Assembly: GCA_037893225.1 (NCBI GenBank)
Contig: JAZGUH010000185.1
Span: 2,418,001 to 2,482,000 of the forward strand
DNA from: Hippasteria phrygiana
Taxonomy: Eukaryota > Echinodermata > Asteroidea > Valvatida > Goniasteridae
Direction: 5' to 3'
Length of the DNA: 64,000 nucleotides
Made by a program: the position numbers and the translations under genes. Below are positions 54,800-64,000 of the stretch, in pieces; the first letter of the stretch is position 1; each line of letters starts with the position of its first letter. Below the pieces are notes generated by a model. The model saw only the letters and a list, made by a program, of their open reading frames with translations. It had not been told where the DNA came from and made no database searches.

Positions 54800-55056
54800 G
54801 CACCCAGGGGTTTTCGAAACCCTGGATTCGTCTTGGCTTTGGCTTCGTCTCGAACTTCTGAATAACTAAGAAGCAAACAAAATGAAAATGTTGGTGCATG
54901 TTCTGCTTCAGGAACAATCATTCGGTTGATTATGAAAGCAAAAATTAGAATATTTACATTTGGTTTGCTTCTCAGCTGTTATTAAGATGTCGGAGACGAA
55001 GCCGAAGTCGGAGACGAAGCCGAAGACGGAGACGAAGCCAGGGTTTCGAAAAACCC
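54800..55056. mobile_element. Hairpin element with GGGGTTTTCGAAACCCTGG end
   Basis: Left arm CCCAGGGGTTTTCGAAACCC, TTCGTCTTGGCTTTGGCTTC. Right arm GACGAAGCCGAAGACGG, GAAGCCAGGGTTTCG, AAAAACCCC. The right arm holds three tandem GAGACGAAGCCGAAG units, whose translation SETKPKSETKPK is repeat-derived and not a gene. Confidence 0.7.
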
Positions 55057-55250
55057 CTATAATCTTACAAAATGGCTCCGTCCTCGAATTTGATGTTAAT
55101 GACAAAATTATTTGCGAACAACACAAGAATGTGGGAAAAAGGTTTGTTTGCAGTTGTTATTATTGATCAATGAAACAAGAAATAGTAGACAACCTTCTGC
55201 ACACCCGATCGCGTGATAAGCGAAAATAAGGCCTCGTCCCACGGACTATG

Positions 55251-56815
55251 CGATGCGTTTAAACTTTCCACCGCAACTGCATCTTTAAAGTTGAAATTAA
55301 TGTATTCATCTTGCATAACGTGGCAATTGTAAGCACGTTTCTATTCAGCCAATAATTCGAAATGTTTTGGAGAACACTTCACCATTTACCAAATGTTTAG
55401 TTATTATAAGTTGAGAGGTTGAACGACCGACCGTGCACAGCGTGGCTGGCCAGCCGGTAAAATCTGGCGGAAACCCCCAGGAACTATAATCTCGCTCCCG
55501 CTCACCAAAAGTGGCGGAAGTCGCGGAGAGAAATCAAATCACATTACTTTCACGAGTCCTTGGAGCAAAACAAATACAGAACCTTCTCTGTTTTGGTTTA
55601 CTGCTGTAAAAGTCGGCAACGAGAAGTTAGCTCTGTGCACGTTTCGTTATGTCGCCGTGATAAATACAAAAAATTGTGGTATTTGGTGGGAATTTAAGTC
55701 GGCAACCTCGTTAACCATGGTGGTATAATGTACCTCAGTGTGATAATTTCTGAAAGGAAAAAAACAAAACGCCATGGTGGTTTTGTTGTTTGGAAACCCA
55801 GTCTTGTTCCCTTTAATGTGGTATTTAAAAATGCTCTTCTGAAATAACAGGTCTTCAAGAGGATACTCCCCAACATCGCAACAGATAGGGATGAGCTTTC
55901 TCCCGCGGACAACAGCTAATGAAGCGTATCGACCATGGGGGAGAAGAACCGAGCATTTTACGGCGGGAAGACCGTGCGTCGTGCCACTGCACTCTCGCCA
56001 GGTCTCGATACAATCTTTACAGTTAATAGATCCCAGATTGGATCGCGTCGCAATGCTGTCCCCATATAATAGAGCTTCGAAAAGGGGGTAATGTACCTAA
56101 TAGATGGCCTACTTGTTGTTGCCAAACGGGGCTTTTTTCACCTCCAGTGCAAGACTCGCGGAATCTATAACCATTCGTTTTGGTAAACTGGGTCAACATT
56201 ATCGCTCGGATCACGAACCAAAAAATAATCATGCATCGCTGGACCCTATACGAAACGAGCTTTATGGACATTATTTTGTAGACTTGTAGAAAGGGCATGT
56301 TTGGCTCATCATTTTGATATATCACTTAGTTATACACCGTGATGAACATGGACATATGTGGGTGAAGGCATTGGAAGTTCCAATTGATATCGATTGTGCG
56401 GTAACATTCATGTTGTTTCAGGGCCAAAGACATACCGGTAGCTCATAGCGACTGGCTTGTTGGCATGCGTCACCGATGACAGTGTACAGTGGCGTATATC
56501 CGGGTTGTGACGGGTATGAAGACTAAATTGTAACATTTTTTGAAAGAAATGACCCCAACTTTTTGCTAAGATGAATTCATTTTGATAAATACGGTAAGAT
56601 GTGCGGTACGGTGATGGATGGGTCATTAATACGTGTTTGTAAAGTAGTACAGCTTCCAATGGCTTAAAAAAAATACGCTGTATATTAAAACAATCCAAAC
56701 TTAATGAACTAATTGGGTTGTCCTTTTTTCTTAATTCTAGAGACAAAATCGACAGGAGTGCAGTGTTTACCAACCATGCATGCAACAGTCATCGGGGTGC
56801 AAATCAAAACCAAAT
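55251..56815. other. No gene recognised
   Basis: Unique-looking sequence with open frames up to 125 codons (minus, 56408-56785). None recognisable. Confidence 0.35.
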
Positions 56816-56947
56816 TAAGGCCGTGTCCAAATTACTTGGCTGCGGCTTGAAATAATTACACATATGTCTATGGTAGTGGCTGCAGCCACATCACATAGAC
56901 TTGTGTGTAATTTCAAGCCGTAGCCAAGTAATTCGGGCACAGCCTTA
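56816..56947. mobile_element. Palindromic MITE family H, copy 2
   Basis: TTAAGGCCGTGTCCAAATTA ... AGTAATTCGGGCACAGCCTTA with the same inner arms and GTGGCTGCAGCCAC centre as 43773-43898. Confidence 0.85.
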
Positions 56948-57566
56948 CATTCACTTGCGCGCCTTGTGAACACTGTTATCAGTTATATTTTTAAAATAGC
57001 AATTAATTTTTGTTTTGTTTAAAACCGGAACGAGTGAAATTCGCCAATTTTATTTAAATACAGAGGTCGTGAACACCATCGGGAACTACGAGCGTCAGAG
57101 AAGGGAAATTGGAATTCTATAAAATTAACCACGATTTTACCTGGCACGTTCACAACATACAACAATCGTGGGGGTCCAACACACAAAGGGACATGAATCG
57201 GCCGTCGGTGTGTCAAGCACAATCTAAAGAGATCGCTAACATTCTAGCTCATTTCTTGTCTTGAGTGCGTGAGGCATAAAGCACGGGGTAGCCGTAGTAT
57301 CATACCATACATGCGTATTGCTAACTTACATGGCCATTAGGAGCGAGGCCGAGATGATTACTATAGCGATATAACCAAGAAGTATATCCCCCACTCTTCA
57401 CTTCCACAGTAGAGTGGCTCTTGGAAACTGAGATAAGTGATGCTACTTTTAGTTTAACGAGAGGAGTTTTAAGTAATAGAAGACCAAAACCTTGCCGGGG
57501 CTCAATCTCCATCTGGCAAAATAGGAGAAAAAAAATATCGGAGTGAATAAACTAAATTGAGATTAC
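56948..57566. other. No gene recognised
   Basis: Non-coding. Nothing specific. Confidence 0.4.
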
Positions 57567-57925
57567 AGTGCGCCTGCGCAGAAATGAACAAAACAACTGG
57601 ATCAATAAAATCTCGCCACGGTAACAAAAAAGTGATGTAAGAATACCCCTTTGATTTATTTTTAAAAAATCTCTCTCAAACTCAGGGGAAAATCCTCTTC
57701 TTTTTTAACAGATCAAAGTTCTGGCACCACGTTTATTGTTCTGTTCAATTTGGAGGCTAAAAGTGCGTAAACAAGTAAACAACCTTAATTTTATTATCTG
57801 TTTTCTATTGAATTGTGCACAAAATGCACGATGTTCATCCAAAATTGGCTATTAAAATAATTGACCTACTACCGCTGGCCATGCACTGTACAGTGGTATT
57901 TCAATTTGGGACATTTCTCAAACCT
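57567..57925. repeat. Dispersed repeat AC, copy 2
   Basis: CAGTGCGCCTGCGCAGAAAT, GCCACGGTAACAAAAAAG, ACAGATCAAAGTTCTGGC, ATTGTGCACAAAATGCACG, GGCCATGCACTGTACAGTG: colinear with 5948-6245, longer, and closed by a CACTGTACAGTG dyad. Confidence 0.55.
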
Positions 57926-57961
57926 TAGCTCTGCATTCTTTGCCTTCGGCTTCCCATATAC

Positions 57962-58178
57962 AGCAAAAACAGTGTTTAGCAATTAAACACTTTTCTAAAC
58001 ACTTTCTTGCCATCGGTTTGTAAACATGTTTACAAGCATGTTTAGCGTGTTGATAGATAGAGTTTAGCTATTGAACATCGATGTTTATGAATTGGACACG
58101 TAATGTTTAGCTTCTAAACATGTTTACAAACTGATAGCAAGATTGTCTTCAATTGCTAAACACAGTTTTTAAAATGTA
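57962..58178. mobile_element. GTTTAGCAATTAAACAC-type MITE, fullest copy
   Basis: AAAAACAGTGTTTAGCAATT on the left and AATTGCTAAACACAGTTTTT on the right are inverse ends. The interior mirrors itself through TTGTAAACATGTTTACAAGC and CTAAACATGTTTACAAACTG. Partial copies are at 41815-41925 and 42850-42970. Confidence 0.8.
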
Positions 58179-58554
58179 ATTGTAGGTCCGAAGATATGGC
58201 TGTAGATCTGAGGATATAAAGTTTCTGAATGTACACAAAAGTATTTGCTTTGAACCCGTTTGTTTTGTTCAAGTAGACAAGGCTGCAGATTGGCAGTAAG
58301 GAGATAAGACAGTTGGATACAATGCCGAAGAAATGGCCTTGGCTTGGCTTATTCAAGTCCAGACGGGGAAGTTTAAAGGAAACATGATTTAGGATGTATA
58401 TTGCATTATTCCTGCTTAAAACAATATTATCTTGACAATGATATTTTGCGTCCAGAGACAATTATTTCCCAGATTGAATATGATAAAAAAAATCTTGAAA
58501 ATGTTTGTCCAAGCTACTCCGCCTCCTGAGTGGGACCCTCATTAACATAAGTGT
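58179..58554. other. No gene recognised
   Basis: Non-coding. A 101-codon minus frame (58156-58461) is unrecognised and overlaps the MITE. Confidence 0.35.
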
Positions 58555-59074
58555 GTGACGTAGACCGAGGCACATTACATATTCTGCTCGAGCCGGCCCC
58601 ATTCATCACGCGTATGCATTGAGTGTACATTCTTCGTCCAAAATCTAAGCAAAATATAGTGTTTTTCGGCCATGCCGACAAGGTGTGTGGCTGCTGGGTG
58701 CAGCAAAACAACGAAGGCTGGAGTAAGCCTTCATTTATTTCCAACTGATGCGAAATATCGGAGAATTTGGACGGCGAAAGTGAAGGTGACAAGAGCGTTA
58801 TGTAGCGACCACTTTGAGCCGTCGTGTTTCGATACTGGTATTTTCAAATCATGGGATGACCATTAAAAATATGCTCAAGTCCACTGCCATCCCAACAAAG
58901 TTCCCAGATGTGAGGAGCCTTCGCTAAAATGGAGAAAATCAGGGTAAGTTCGATGTTTGTTGTTGCAACTTACGAAATTGCACGTGTAGACCTAGTGTAC
59001 GTGTTATACGATGTACATGCGTCATTTACCGGGTCCAGTCGATCCATGAATTTCGGTGCCTCGGTCTACGTCAC
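58555..59074. mobile_element. 520-bp TIR element carrying a THAP frame
   Basis: GTGACGTAGACCGAGGCAC at 58555-58573 and its exact inverse at 59056-59074, with weaker similarity continuing inwards (TCGA and GACCCG/GGCCC words). Between them lies a degenerate THAP domain. No catalytic transposase region fits in the space. No clear flanking duplication. Confidence 0.55.
58672..58906 (+). pseudogene. Degenerate THAP zinc-finger domain
   Basis: From the ATG at 58672 the frame begins MPTRCVAAGCSKTTK and keeps GVSLHLFP, YRRIW and CSDHFEPSCF. The C2CH zinc ligands C5, C10, C44 and H47 are present, as are the usual FP and W. Spacing between C10 and C44 is 33 residues, shorter than typical THAP domains, because the loop after the W helix appears deleted. 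The frame stops at 58864-58866. A matching continuation with an AVPTIF-like box (AIPTKFP, 58886-58906) lies in a different frame, so at least one frameshift has occurred. THAP domains bind DNA and occur in transposases and host regulators. Here it looks like a dead element copy. Confidence 0.75.
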
Positions 59075-59484
59075 GAACAGCGCCCTCAATTTGAGTCTCA
59101 ACAAATTCAAAAAAGAGGGGGTCAATTTTTGGGCGGCAAACAATCACACTAAAACTTCACTTGAACCAGTTTGGCTTTTAATTCACATTTAATACATATA
59201 CATGAATTTATTCATGAAATAAAATGTGATCCGGCCAGTTTGAGAAGCATGTTTCCTTTAACACTTTGTTTTTGAGTTTACAGACGAATATGCATTTCTC
59301 CCACTAAAGAAATTATGAAAGAAAACTGTATTTTCGAACAAACAAAAACAGCTCTACACTGTCCACTCTTTCTTGTCTTCCTATATTTTTGTTATTTATG
59401 TCCAATTTGCGAATATTGATGTAGTTTAACACTGTATGGATTAGGAGTGCCCTGTTCCTAATGCAAACTAAATTGAAAACGGCC
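59075..59484. other. No gene recognised
   Basis: Non-coding. Confidence 0.4.
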
Positions 59485-59625
59485 ACCCGAACAAAGATAC
59501 TGACAATTTGGGAGACCGCCAACATAGGGCAAGATAGCTCAGTTGCTAGAGCGCCGGTACGGTAACCCGGAGGTCGCAGGTTCGAATCCCGCTCCTGCCA
59601 GTTTCTTTGTTCACGTTGAAAATAA
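59485..59625 (+). repeat. tRNA-headed repeat, second copy
   Basis: Leader CACCCGAACAAAGATACTGA, spacer GGGAGACCGCCAACATAGGG, tRNA-like module, then GTTTCTTTGTTCACGTTGAA. Nearly identical to 34523-34665, so the family has moved recently or been conserved. Confidence 0.8.
59528..59600 (+). tRNA. tRNA-like module, Thr(GGT)-like
   Basis: 73 nt, differing from 34570-34642 mainly by AGTTGCTAGAGC in the D loop. Same acceptor, T arm, discriminator A and GGT anticodon with C33. Element-borne, and function is unlikely. Confidence 0.4.
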
Positions 59626-60632
59626 ATTGAAAACTATTAAACTGCTACTCATCGTCAGTCAATTCTATTTGTGGAACACATATCCCACTGGAAAGCACAT
59701 AACTTTAAGCTAAACAAATAATTCAATTTAAAAATTAATATTGATTTTTTTTTCAGGGACATTAGGGCTTTAATAGCGGCAAGATTTAGATGGAATGACA
59801 TGATATAGATCCTCTTATTATGATTATTTTAAAGAAAATAATGAAAGATAAATCAAACTTAGTGTGTAAACTGAAACAAAAAGGTATTCACTTATTAATA
59901 ATCTATTCTAAAAAAAAAAAAACACGTAGATTACTGTACACCGAACGGCCTCCGTGGCTGGCGTGTGCTGGGAAGGACGTTTACTTGATGGAACGGCAAG
60001 CAGGATGTAAGAAACGAGCAACCTCGTCCTCGCATCCCGCGCTTTAGTTCCATATACGTCTCAAATGGGACGACAAAATCTACTTTTTCTGCAATGAAAA
60101 TTCGGCTTTAATCCCCTCATCCACCGAGCAATGCTTCGGATATTGTCAGGGCTTTACCATGAGGCTGATTCTATTCATTGCCAAGTGTATTCTGAGACTT
60201 AACTACCTTTCAAACGATACATCTCGTCCTCGAGTAAAAAGGTTTTTTTTTCTATTAATTTGTAATTGAAATGACCTATAAAAAGAAAGCATGCTCAGTG
60301 GGTGGTTGTTTGAAAAGAATATTGTCGAAGGCGTAACAGAACTTGAGATCAGCAATTGAATATGTGGCTTATTAAACTGAAACCCGCGCTCTTAATTCTT
60401 TGTGCATAAAGTACTGAGAAATAGAATAATATGTTTATTTTCAATTCCAAACTCGTCCATGAAAGGAGGACAGGGTGTCACGTGAATATCAGACTCCCTG
60501 AAAATCCGACTTGTAGGTAATACTGCGCATGCTCAGTAGGTCCCCAAAACAATGAGAACAATGTTTTTATTATAGAAGCACAGTTTTGTTGCAATGCATC
60601 ATTGGTTAACCCCTTGACCCCGGATTTCATAT

Positions 60633-60663
<31 letters not shown>

Positions 60664-60962
60664 GGCGCCATCATGCCGGCTTGTGCAGCCAAGCAAAACG
60701 GAAACAAGAGGCTTGTGCAGCCAAGCATAACGTACACAATACCCCAATAATGGATTGAAACTGCAGAAATTGGCGTGTATAGACGTCAACCGGCCAGGTG
60801 GCAATTTTCAATCTGCACGTATTTGTGTCAACCGTACGCAAGGGGTAGAGTTGGATATTCATGGAGTTGGATATATGACACCGGGCAAATTTACACAACG
60901 TGTCCATAACACTCTGAAAACAACTTAGTTAAAATATTGACTAGCTTTCATTGAAAACTGAC
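59626..60962. other. No gene recognised
   Basis: Holds an incomplete copy of the GGTGTCACGTGAATATCAGA repeat (about 60476-60520, compare 31870) and a G homopolymer at about 60633-60657. No exon. Confidence 0.45.
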
Positions 60963-61024
60963 TAGGAATCTAGTCAAGCATCCGAAGTTTCACGTTGACC
61001 TATAGTTGCTTTGACTAGATTCCT
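60963..61024. repeat. Inverted repeat AGGAATCTAGTCAAGCA
   Basis: AGGAATCTAGTCAAGCA and TGCTTTGACTAGATTCCT flank a loop of about 27 bases. Related TCTAGTCA words recur at 61727-61820. Confidence 0.65.
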
Positions 61025-61536
61025 ATTTACTTCGTCGAAGATCGACGATTCTATAGTCACTGCGTATTTTACGCCAAGCGGCGGACGGGTTTCAAACATT
61101 TCTCAAAGGGGCGAGATCGCATCGCGCATGTCGCGACCGCGCGTCCACTTCTGAGAATAGGCTAAATGTCGTTTTTGTCTGCTTCAAATTAATAGAATTC
61201 TATAAGTGTTTGGTTTTAAACAGACATTTTCTAGTGTTCTAATTTTGTTCATGTATAAATGGTGTTTATGTAGACCATTTAAAATGACAACTATGAGACT
61301 CAAAAGTAACATGAAAATATAGTTGCTGAAGGAAAATATACTGCTGTTTGATGTTGGGATAGGCCCTATTTGGCCTTATGCACGTTTCCTTATTGGTGTA
61401 TTTGGCCGATGCTATTGGAAAAGGTGGTAACATTTATACCGATTGACAGACAATGTCATGGTTCACATTGCTTTGAAAGGGTGAATTGAAAACAGTCGTG
61501 CCAATGTCATGTTTTGTTGTTTGTTTAAAGGTTGAT

Positions 61537-61845
61537 AAAAATCACAACGGATTTTGTCATACAAAATGGGAAAAGTATAGTAGGATTTGACTCCAATTCT
61601 GGTTAACTGAAAATGAACAAAATCACAACGGATTTAGTCATACAAACTAGAAAAAGCATAGTAGGATTTTACTCCAATTTTAGTTATTTATATGACTATT
61701 TTTTTCTAGTCAATAATACTGACTGGAAAAATCTAGTCAGATTGACTGATTTTCAGTTGCACCCAGCTGACCCGGAATATCTAGTCAAATTTAACTGGTT
61801 TCTAGTCAAATCTGACTAGTGCTTTTTTTTTAGAGTGTATAGCTC
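61537..61845. repeat. Tandem 81-bp duplication plus CTAGTCAAAT words
   Basis: ATCACAACGGATTTTGTCAT at 61541 and ATCACAACGGATTTAGTCAT at 61622 start two copies of an 81-bp unit. A stretch rich in CTAGTCAGAT/CTAGTCAAAT words follows, up to TTTAGAGTGTA. Probably a MITE whose terminal part has been duplicated. Confidence 0.6.
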
Positions 61846-62180
61846 AAACAGATTACGAAACCATGAATTAGGGGCGTGTATTTCAGTATGTAAACTTTTA
61901 GGTATATAATGCACTGATTGTTATCACTGTTTGTGTAAGGAGCGATTCCTTACCCATCCTCTGCAAGCTTCACAGTTAAATGACAAACCTATTTCAATTA
62001 TTCATAATGGCCTAGCGGAGCTGAGCCATTCTCTCCTAAAATATTGCCCAAAGGAAAGAAACTTGTTTCCCTTATTGTAAGCATGGTATTAGCATCGTCG
62101 GCAGGATTTCCTGCACAAGAAATGTCTGTCGAACCTGGTCATTATAAAATCTAGTGAGGGTATGAATCCATCTAACGCAA

Positions 62181-62327
62181 CTAAAAACGGATTGGTTGAA
62201 AACAACCGATATATTTGTAGGATTGGTATAGACATGTGTCCAACCAATCCAATTGGTTGGACACATATCAACCAATAATTGGTTGTTTTAACCAATATAT
62301 TGGTTATTTCAGCCAATCCGTTTTTAG
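62181..62327. mobile_element. Palindromic MITE with CTAAAAACGGATTGG ends
   Basis: A 15-bp perfect TIR (62181-62195 and 62313-62327). The centre contains TGTCCAACCAAT and its exact inverse ATTGGTTGGACA two bases apart, and many AACCAAT/ATTGGTT words. Confidence 0.85.
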
Positions 62328-64000
62328 AGCGTATATCCTATTTGAATATTCATGAGCACAGGGGTGATGTCACAGAAGGGGAAAGCTTGAGCATCATAAC
62401 TGATTTGTAAATTAAACAATGGAAGGATTTTTGTAACATTTGTGGGGATCATTGTTTTCTAAATATTTGTGTTTTCACTTTGTTAACCCTTTGCGTACGG
62501 ATGACGTCTGTGGACGCAAAAAAAGTGCCACCAGGCCGGATGACGCCATTGGCCGCCGTTTGTGCAGTTTCAATCCATTGTTGGATTATTGTTTATGATA
62601 CGCTTGACTACACAACACCTTGTAGCGGTTCGCTTAGCTGCCAGAACCGCCGCGACACCCCGACGTCTCCCGTAAAATACCGTGCCCAAGGGGTTTTAAA
62701 GGGCTGGTTAGCCAGTCATTAAACAACTTGTGTCAGTAAAAATGTGCTAGTTTCCTTTCAAACTAGACAAAATAAAGAAACGACGACATTTTACAGCAAT
62801 TAGACATGGACAATTTATATATACCCAGCATTACTTTAACTAAAGGCCTTTTCTAATTTTGTTGACGTATTGATGCTGTTTTCTTGAAAATTGGGCCTGC
62901 ACTATGAAATGGGATACCTCATAGGATTGTGTTACACCACTCCGATACATGTCGTCTCGTGGAAGATCACATGGTCGCTTTGGTGTTTTCCTGAATCTGT
63001 TCGCTTGTTATGATAATAAATAATAGTCTGTCATTCTTTCTTGTGACCAGGAAAAATCCCTTAATATTCACGATCCCGGCTCTTAAACCATCATAAACCA
63101 GAAAACAATAATAAGGTCAATTTCTGGGGTGCAATCTACTTTTAATTAAGCCGTTCAAACAAAACGCATAATTGTTTTTACAATTTAAAAAGAAATTGCA
63201 AAGCTGTGTTGTGCACACAATCGGACAAAAAGCAAAACATCCGACCAACCAACCAAACAATGAACAACCACTATGGTCTCAGACAACCAGCCTGCAATGT
63301 GGCATGTGTTTTTTTCACCTTAGAAACAATACTTCCGGTCGTGTTGAAATCGAATTCCATTTCGAGTCGGCCTTGGTTCCTCCCGTGAGTCAATTACTGA
63401 CCTACCGTAGTTGCCAAGTAATCCGGCTTACAACTTTGCAAAATGTCGCCTGTTTTTTTTTCGTTTTACTCTTGGGATGGGTTAGTCGTCTCTTACGAGA
63501 ACCAATGAATTCGGACACATTTACAGGCCAGTCGACCTTAATTCTTGAAATTAAATCGCATCGTACACAATGAGATATTGAAAATAATATGGATTGAAGC
63601 ATTACAGACATTTTTTTCTGATCAAGGGACCAATGTTATTCATTGATGTCACTTTGTATGTGGTGGTACCGGCTGTATGGAATGACATTGAATTATATGA
63701 ATTATTATCTTAGCTAAGGGCAAAATAAATTGTGAAGAAGGGCAGGTGTTAAATGACACAGGTAAAACTCGGGGGAATAGAGAAGGACGGGGATATTAAA
63801 GGCCCAGCGAAATGAAAATCGTTTTCATAGATATCTTGCGCAAATATGAATGCTTCTAGAGGTTTGTAAGCATCAATGAATTCCCTGTTTGGACTCAAAA
63901 TAAGGATCGAATGTTCCTTTTCAAAATGTTCGATCTATTTCCTGACATGTGAGGGCGCTGTTGCTATGGTATCAGTCAAGGTACTCACTATTCAGATTAG
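62328..64000. other. No gene recognised
   Basis: Unique-looking sequence. The 133-codon frame at 63172-63573 has no recognised domain. The phrase GTTGCCAAGTAATCCGGCTT near 63410 resembles the family H terminus and may be a fragment. Confidence 0.35.

Larger units (their letters stand above)
53722..55250. mobile_element. 1.5-kb TIR-bounded segment
   Basis: CATAGTCCGTGGGACGAG at 53722-53739 and its exact inverse ending at 55250. The similarity resumes inside with CGATCGGGTGTGCAGAAG, giving arms of about 60 bp. Contents: a short broken minus-strand ORF, a TATATAAAA motif at about 54204, a splice-flanked open exon at 54647-54761 and an internal hairpin at 54800-55056. No clear flanking duplication and no recognised transposase. 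It may be a DNA transposon of unknown superfamily or a host segment captured between inverted repeats. Confidence 0.6.

Noticed and set aside
54960..55166. SETKPKSETKPK lysine-rich ORF as a gene
   Set aside because: It is translation of tandem GAGACGAAGCCGAAG units forming one arm of a hairpin element.
58541..58555. AACATAAG next to the THAP element resembling a P-element terminus
   Set aside because: A match of eight bases is expected by chance and it lies outside the real inverted repeat.
1..64000. LTR retrotransposons, Helitrons, rRNA or snRNA genes
   Set aside because: No paired long terminal direct repeats, no CTRR/TC hairpin end structures and no recognisable rRNA or snRNA sequence were seen on reading. 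Weak or old copies could have been missed by eye.

Overview
This window is repeat-rich, gene-poor animal nuclear DNA. It has no operons, no dense coding and no bacterial signals. Short palindromic DNA transposons (MITEs), tRNA-derived modules, retrotransposon 3' ends, minisatellites and long G/C homopolymers fill most of it. The one clear protein-coding exon is a class A GPCR exon of the orexin/allatotropin-receptor type, which indicates a bilaterian. From memory, several of the repeat families look like those of echinoderms (sea star or sea cucumber). That taxonomic call is an inference and no database was consulted.

Layout: 1-7.4 kb holds nested transposons, including a LINE 3' end inserted into a dispersed repeat and a TTAA-flanked MITE inserted into a second MITE. 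At 7.46-7.69 kb there is a perfect array of about 30 copies of an 8-bp unit. From 8 to 16 kb come diverged dispersed repeats, two large hairpin MITEs and the remains of a LINE ORF2 C-terminus (minus strand, about 12.7 kb). At about 16.4 kb there is a promoter-like stretch (TATA, CRE). From 17.4 to 17.9 kb, two tRNA-like modules lie head to head in a foldback element directly after a LINE 3' end. From 18 to 39 kb further copies of the same families occur, with several nestings that can be dated relative to each other.

The GPCR exon is on the minus strand at 39817-40224. It carries the initiator Met, TM1, TM2 and the start of TM3, and ends at a GTAAGA splice donor. I did not find its later exons, which should lie at lower coordinates and may be outside the window or missed by eye.

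From 41 to 64 kb the window is again mostly transposons. Two TIR-bounded segments stand out. One (53.72-55.25 kb) is about 1.5 kb long and contains a splice-flanked open exon and a short broken ORF. The other (58.56-59.07 kb) is about 520 bp long and contains a degenerate THAP zinc-finger reading frame.

Functionally, only the receptor exon suggests a cellular gene (a peptide GPCR at the plasma membrane). The rest records successive waves of transposition. Target-site duplications visible in the sequence (TTAA, 5-bp CAGTA and AAGAT, TGACC) let several insertions be placed to the base.
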